DNA of 64,000 nt, taken from contig NZ_CP024903.1 in the NCBI RefSeq assembly GCF_003330765.1, positions 806,001 through 870,000 of the forward strand, given 5' to 3'. This DNA comes from Burkholderia pyrrocinia. Its GTDB lineage: Bacteria > Pseudomonadota > Gammaproteobacteria > Burkholderiales > Burkholderiaceae. Shown in pieces: positions 62,717-64,000 of the stretch (the stretch's first letter is position 1; the number at the start of each line of letters is the position of its first letter). Made by a program: the position numbers and the translations under genes. Under the pieces are notes generated by a model that saw nothing but the letters and a program-made list of their open reading frames with translations, did not search any database and had not been told where the DNA came from.

Positions 62717-63508
62717 TCAAAGCTTGTCGAATGCGAGCGTCGGCACGTCGACGACCATCGCGCCGCCGTCGGCGACGAGCGTCGCGCCGGTCACGAACGA
62801 CGCATCGGGCGACGCAAGGAACGCGCAGACGGCCGCGATTTCGTCCGGATCGGCCGCGCGCCGCAGCGGCACGTCGGCGCTGACGCGCGCATACGCGCGC
62901 TCGAGCGTGTCGCCATGCGCGGCCATCAGCGGTTCCATTTCCGCGTCGGCCATCGGCGTGCGGACCCAGCCCGGGCACACGGCGTTCGCGCGCACGCCGT
63001 GCGGCCCGTAGTCGCGCGCGAGCGACCGTGCGAGCCCGAGCAGCGCGTGCTTGCCGACCGTGTAGCCGCACACGCCGGGCCCGGCCGCGAGCGCCGCGAT
63101 CGACGCGACCAGCACGATATTGCCGTGCTGCGCGATCAGGTCGGGCAGGCATGCGCGCGCGCTGACGAACGCGGTGTCGAGGTTCGCGTGCATCGCGTCG
63201 CGCCACTGTGCATCGTCGGTTTCGTCCGCACGGCCGACACCGTGGCCGCCGGCGCACGCGACGAGCGCGTCGACGCGGCCGAAGCGTTCGGCGATGCGCG
63301 GCAGGAAGCCGGCCCAGTCGGCGGTGCTCGCGGCGTCGCCCGCGAGCGCGAGACCGCCGGTTTCGGCGGCCAGCGCGTCGAGCGGCGCCTGACGCCGGCC
63401 GATCAGCACGACGCGGTCGCCGCGGCTGGCGAAGCGGCGCGCGCACGCGGCGCCGATGCCGGTGCCGGCGCCGGTGATCGCGATCGTGCGGGGTTGCGGG
63501 TGCGTCAT
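62717..63508 (-). CDS. SDR-family oxidoreductase
   Basis: This 263-residue short-chain dehydrogenase has the coenzyme motif GAGTGIGAACARRF, ALVACAGGHG, catalytic serine in IVLVASIAALA and YTVGKHA. The N-terminal and C-terminal (FVTGATLVADGGAMVVDVPT) parts are standard for the family. GGAG precedes the ATG. No operon partners are visible; substrate unknown. Confidence 0.9.
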   Translation of the reverse strand: MTHPQPRTIAITGAGTGIGAACARRFASRGDRVVLIGRRQAPLDALAAETGGLALAGDAASTADWAGFLPRIAERFGRVDALVACAGGHGVGRADETDDAQWRDAMHANLDTAFVSARACLPDLIAQHGNIVLVASIAALAAGPGVCGYTVGKHALLGLARSLARDYGPHGVRANAVCPGWVRTPMADAEMEPLMAAHGDTLERAYARVSADVPLRRAADPDEIAAVCAFLASPDASFVTGATLVADGGAMVVDVPTLAFDKL

Positions 63509-63912
63509 ATCGTGCTCCGGAAAGGTGTCGTTTCCGGTCACTTTAGGCGGTGCCGGCCAGCGCCGGTATCAGCCGAAAGGATGAACGTGGACGGCGTCCG
63601 TCTGGCCGGAACGGTCGAGACTCATTTTGCAAAGGCTGACGATGTTCGGCGCCGAATCGCTCTATCCTCCACATTTTTGGGATAAGTCACGAAAGCCCGG
63701 CAAAATAGCGCGGGCGTGCCCGTGCATCGACGCGCGGCGCGTTGGCCGGCCGATGCCGTCGTGCGAGCGGAGCGGCAGGCCGGCGACATCGGCACGCGCG
63801 AGCGTCCGATGCTCAGACATCGCGTTTGCCGATGGATCGTGTCGCCACGGCTGATCGCCCGGTTGCGCGCTGGCGCGGCCGGACCATCGACAAGAACAGG
63901 GAGGGGCCGGCA
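63509..63912. other. Intergenic stretch before the metallopeptidase gene
   Basis: These 404 bases contain no frame I can support on either strand. They should hold divergent promoters for the SDR and the rightward metallopeptidase gene; no clear boxes are visible. Confidence 0.4.
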
Positions 63913-64000
63913 ATGAGGCTGGACGACGAAAGAGAGAGCATGAACGTCGAGGATCGCCGCGGTGCCGGCGGTTTCGGCGGCGGGCGCGGCGCGACGATCG
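63913..64000 (+). CDS. ypfJ: Neutral zinc metallopeptidase (YpfJ/KPN_02809 family), N-terminus only
   Basis: The first 29 codons begin MRLDDERESMNVEDRRGAGG and continue Gly-rich before the right edge. The RES-x-NVEDRR signature followed by a glycine-rich segment is characteristic of YpfJ-type membrane-anchored putative metallopeptidases (with an HExxH domain further on, outside this window). GGGAGGGG precedes the ATG at 63913. Confidence 0.82.
   Translation, partial: MRLDDERESMNVEDRRGAGGFGGGRGATI

Noticed and set aside
1..64000. CRISPR arrays, tRNA or rRNA genes, transposases
   Set aside because: No repeat-spacer pattern, cloverleaf or recombinase motif was seen on either strand.

Overview
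The window is GC-rich (mostly high-60s percent), gene-dense DNA. Protein content (creBCD, a PiuA/Fiu-type receptor with its PKHD hydroxylase, a VpsR-like sigma-54 activator, polyol ABC genes, an HTH-fused aspartate carbamoyltransferase, type III secretion genes) and codon use point to Burkholderia, most likely the cepacia complex. The richness in accessory catabolic and virulence functions suggests a secondary replicon. Both placements are inference.

Layout. 1-7.7 kb: left-pointing type III secretion genes in the order sctQ, sctR, lytic transglycosylase, then a very large Ala/Gln-rich protein that leaves the window. 8-11 kb: a secreted beta-propeller/F5-8C protein, a frameshifted chemotaxis-receptor remnant, and a receiver-less winged-helix regulator preceded by two clusters of 12-bp direct repeats. 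11.1-14.9 kb: an isoquinoline-oxidoreductase-type molybdenum hydroxylase (two subunits) divergent from an AraC regulator. 15-17.2 kb: a glycosidase remnant and a long, partly AT-rich gene-poor stretch with an exact sigma-54 promoter match. 17.2-22.6 kb: five consecutive small or low-complexity exported proteins followed by a VpsR-like sigma-54 activator; this is the strongest candidate for an undescribed system. 22.7-28.8 kb: zinc-ribbon protein, RcsB-like regulator, chemotaxis receptor, ketopantoate reductase family enzyme. 27.8-35.9 kb: a complete polyol/pentose uptake and catabolism operon under an AraC regulator. 36-38.5 kb: MocA-like transferase, a D-Ala-D-Ala dipeptidase fragment, a VapBC pair, an ACT-domain protein. 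38.5-42.3 kb: TonB receptor, Sel1 and PKHD hydroxylase iron operon behind a Fur-like box. 42.5-45 kb: second VapBC, the HTH-PyrB fusion with a perfect palindrome over its own promoter, and an entericidin. 45-51.4 kb: membrane and transport genes, AraC/MoaF/SDR set, a DapB-like reductase. 51.5-55.2 kb: creBCD with a five-fold array of Cre-tag half-sites before creD. 55.3-64 kb: RidA, LysR/epimerase pair, a DUF2848/MFS/dimeric-barrel/LysR operon, an SDR, and the first codons of a YpfJ-type zinc metallopeptidase.

Functional links: the molybdenum hydroxylase could use the dinucleotide cofactor made by the MocA-like enzyme at 36.3-36.9 kb. The sigma-54 activator may act on the sigma-54 promoter upstream of the exported-protein genes. 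CreB, CreC and the tag array form a self-contained regulatory circuit for creD. No tRNA, rRNA, CRISPR array, transposase or replication origin was found.
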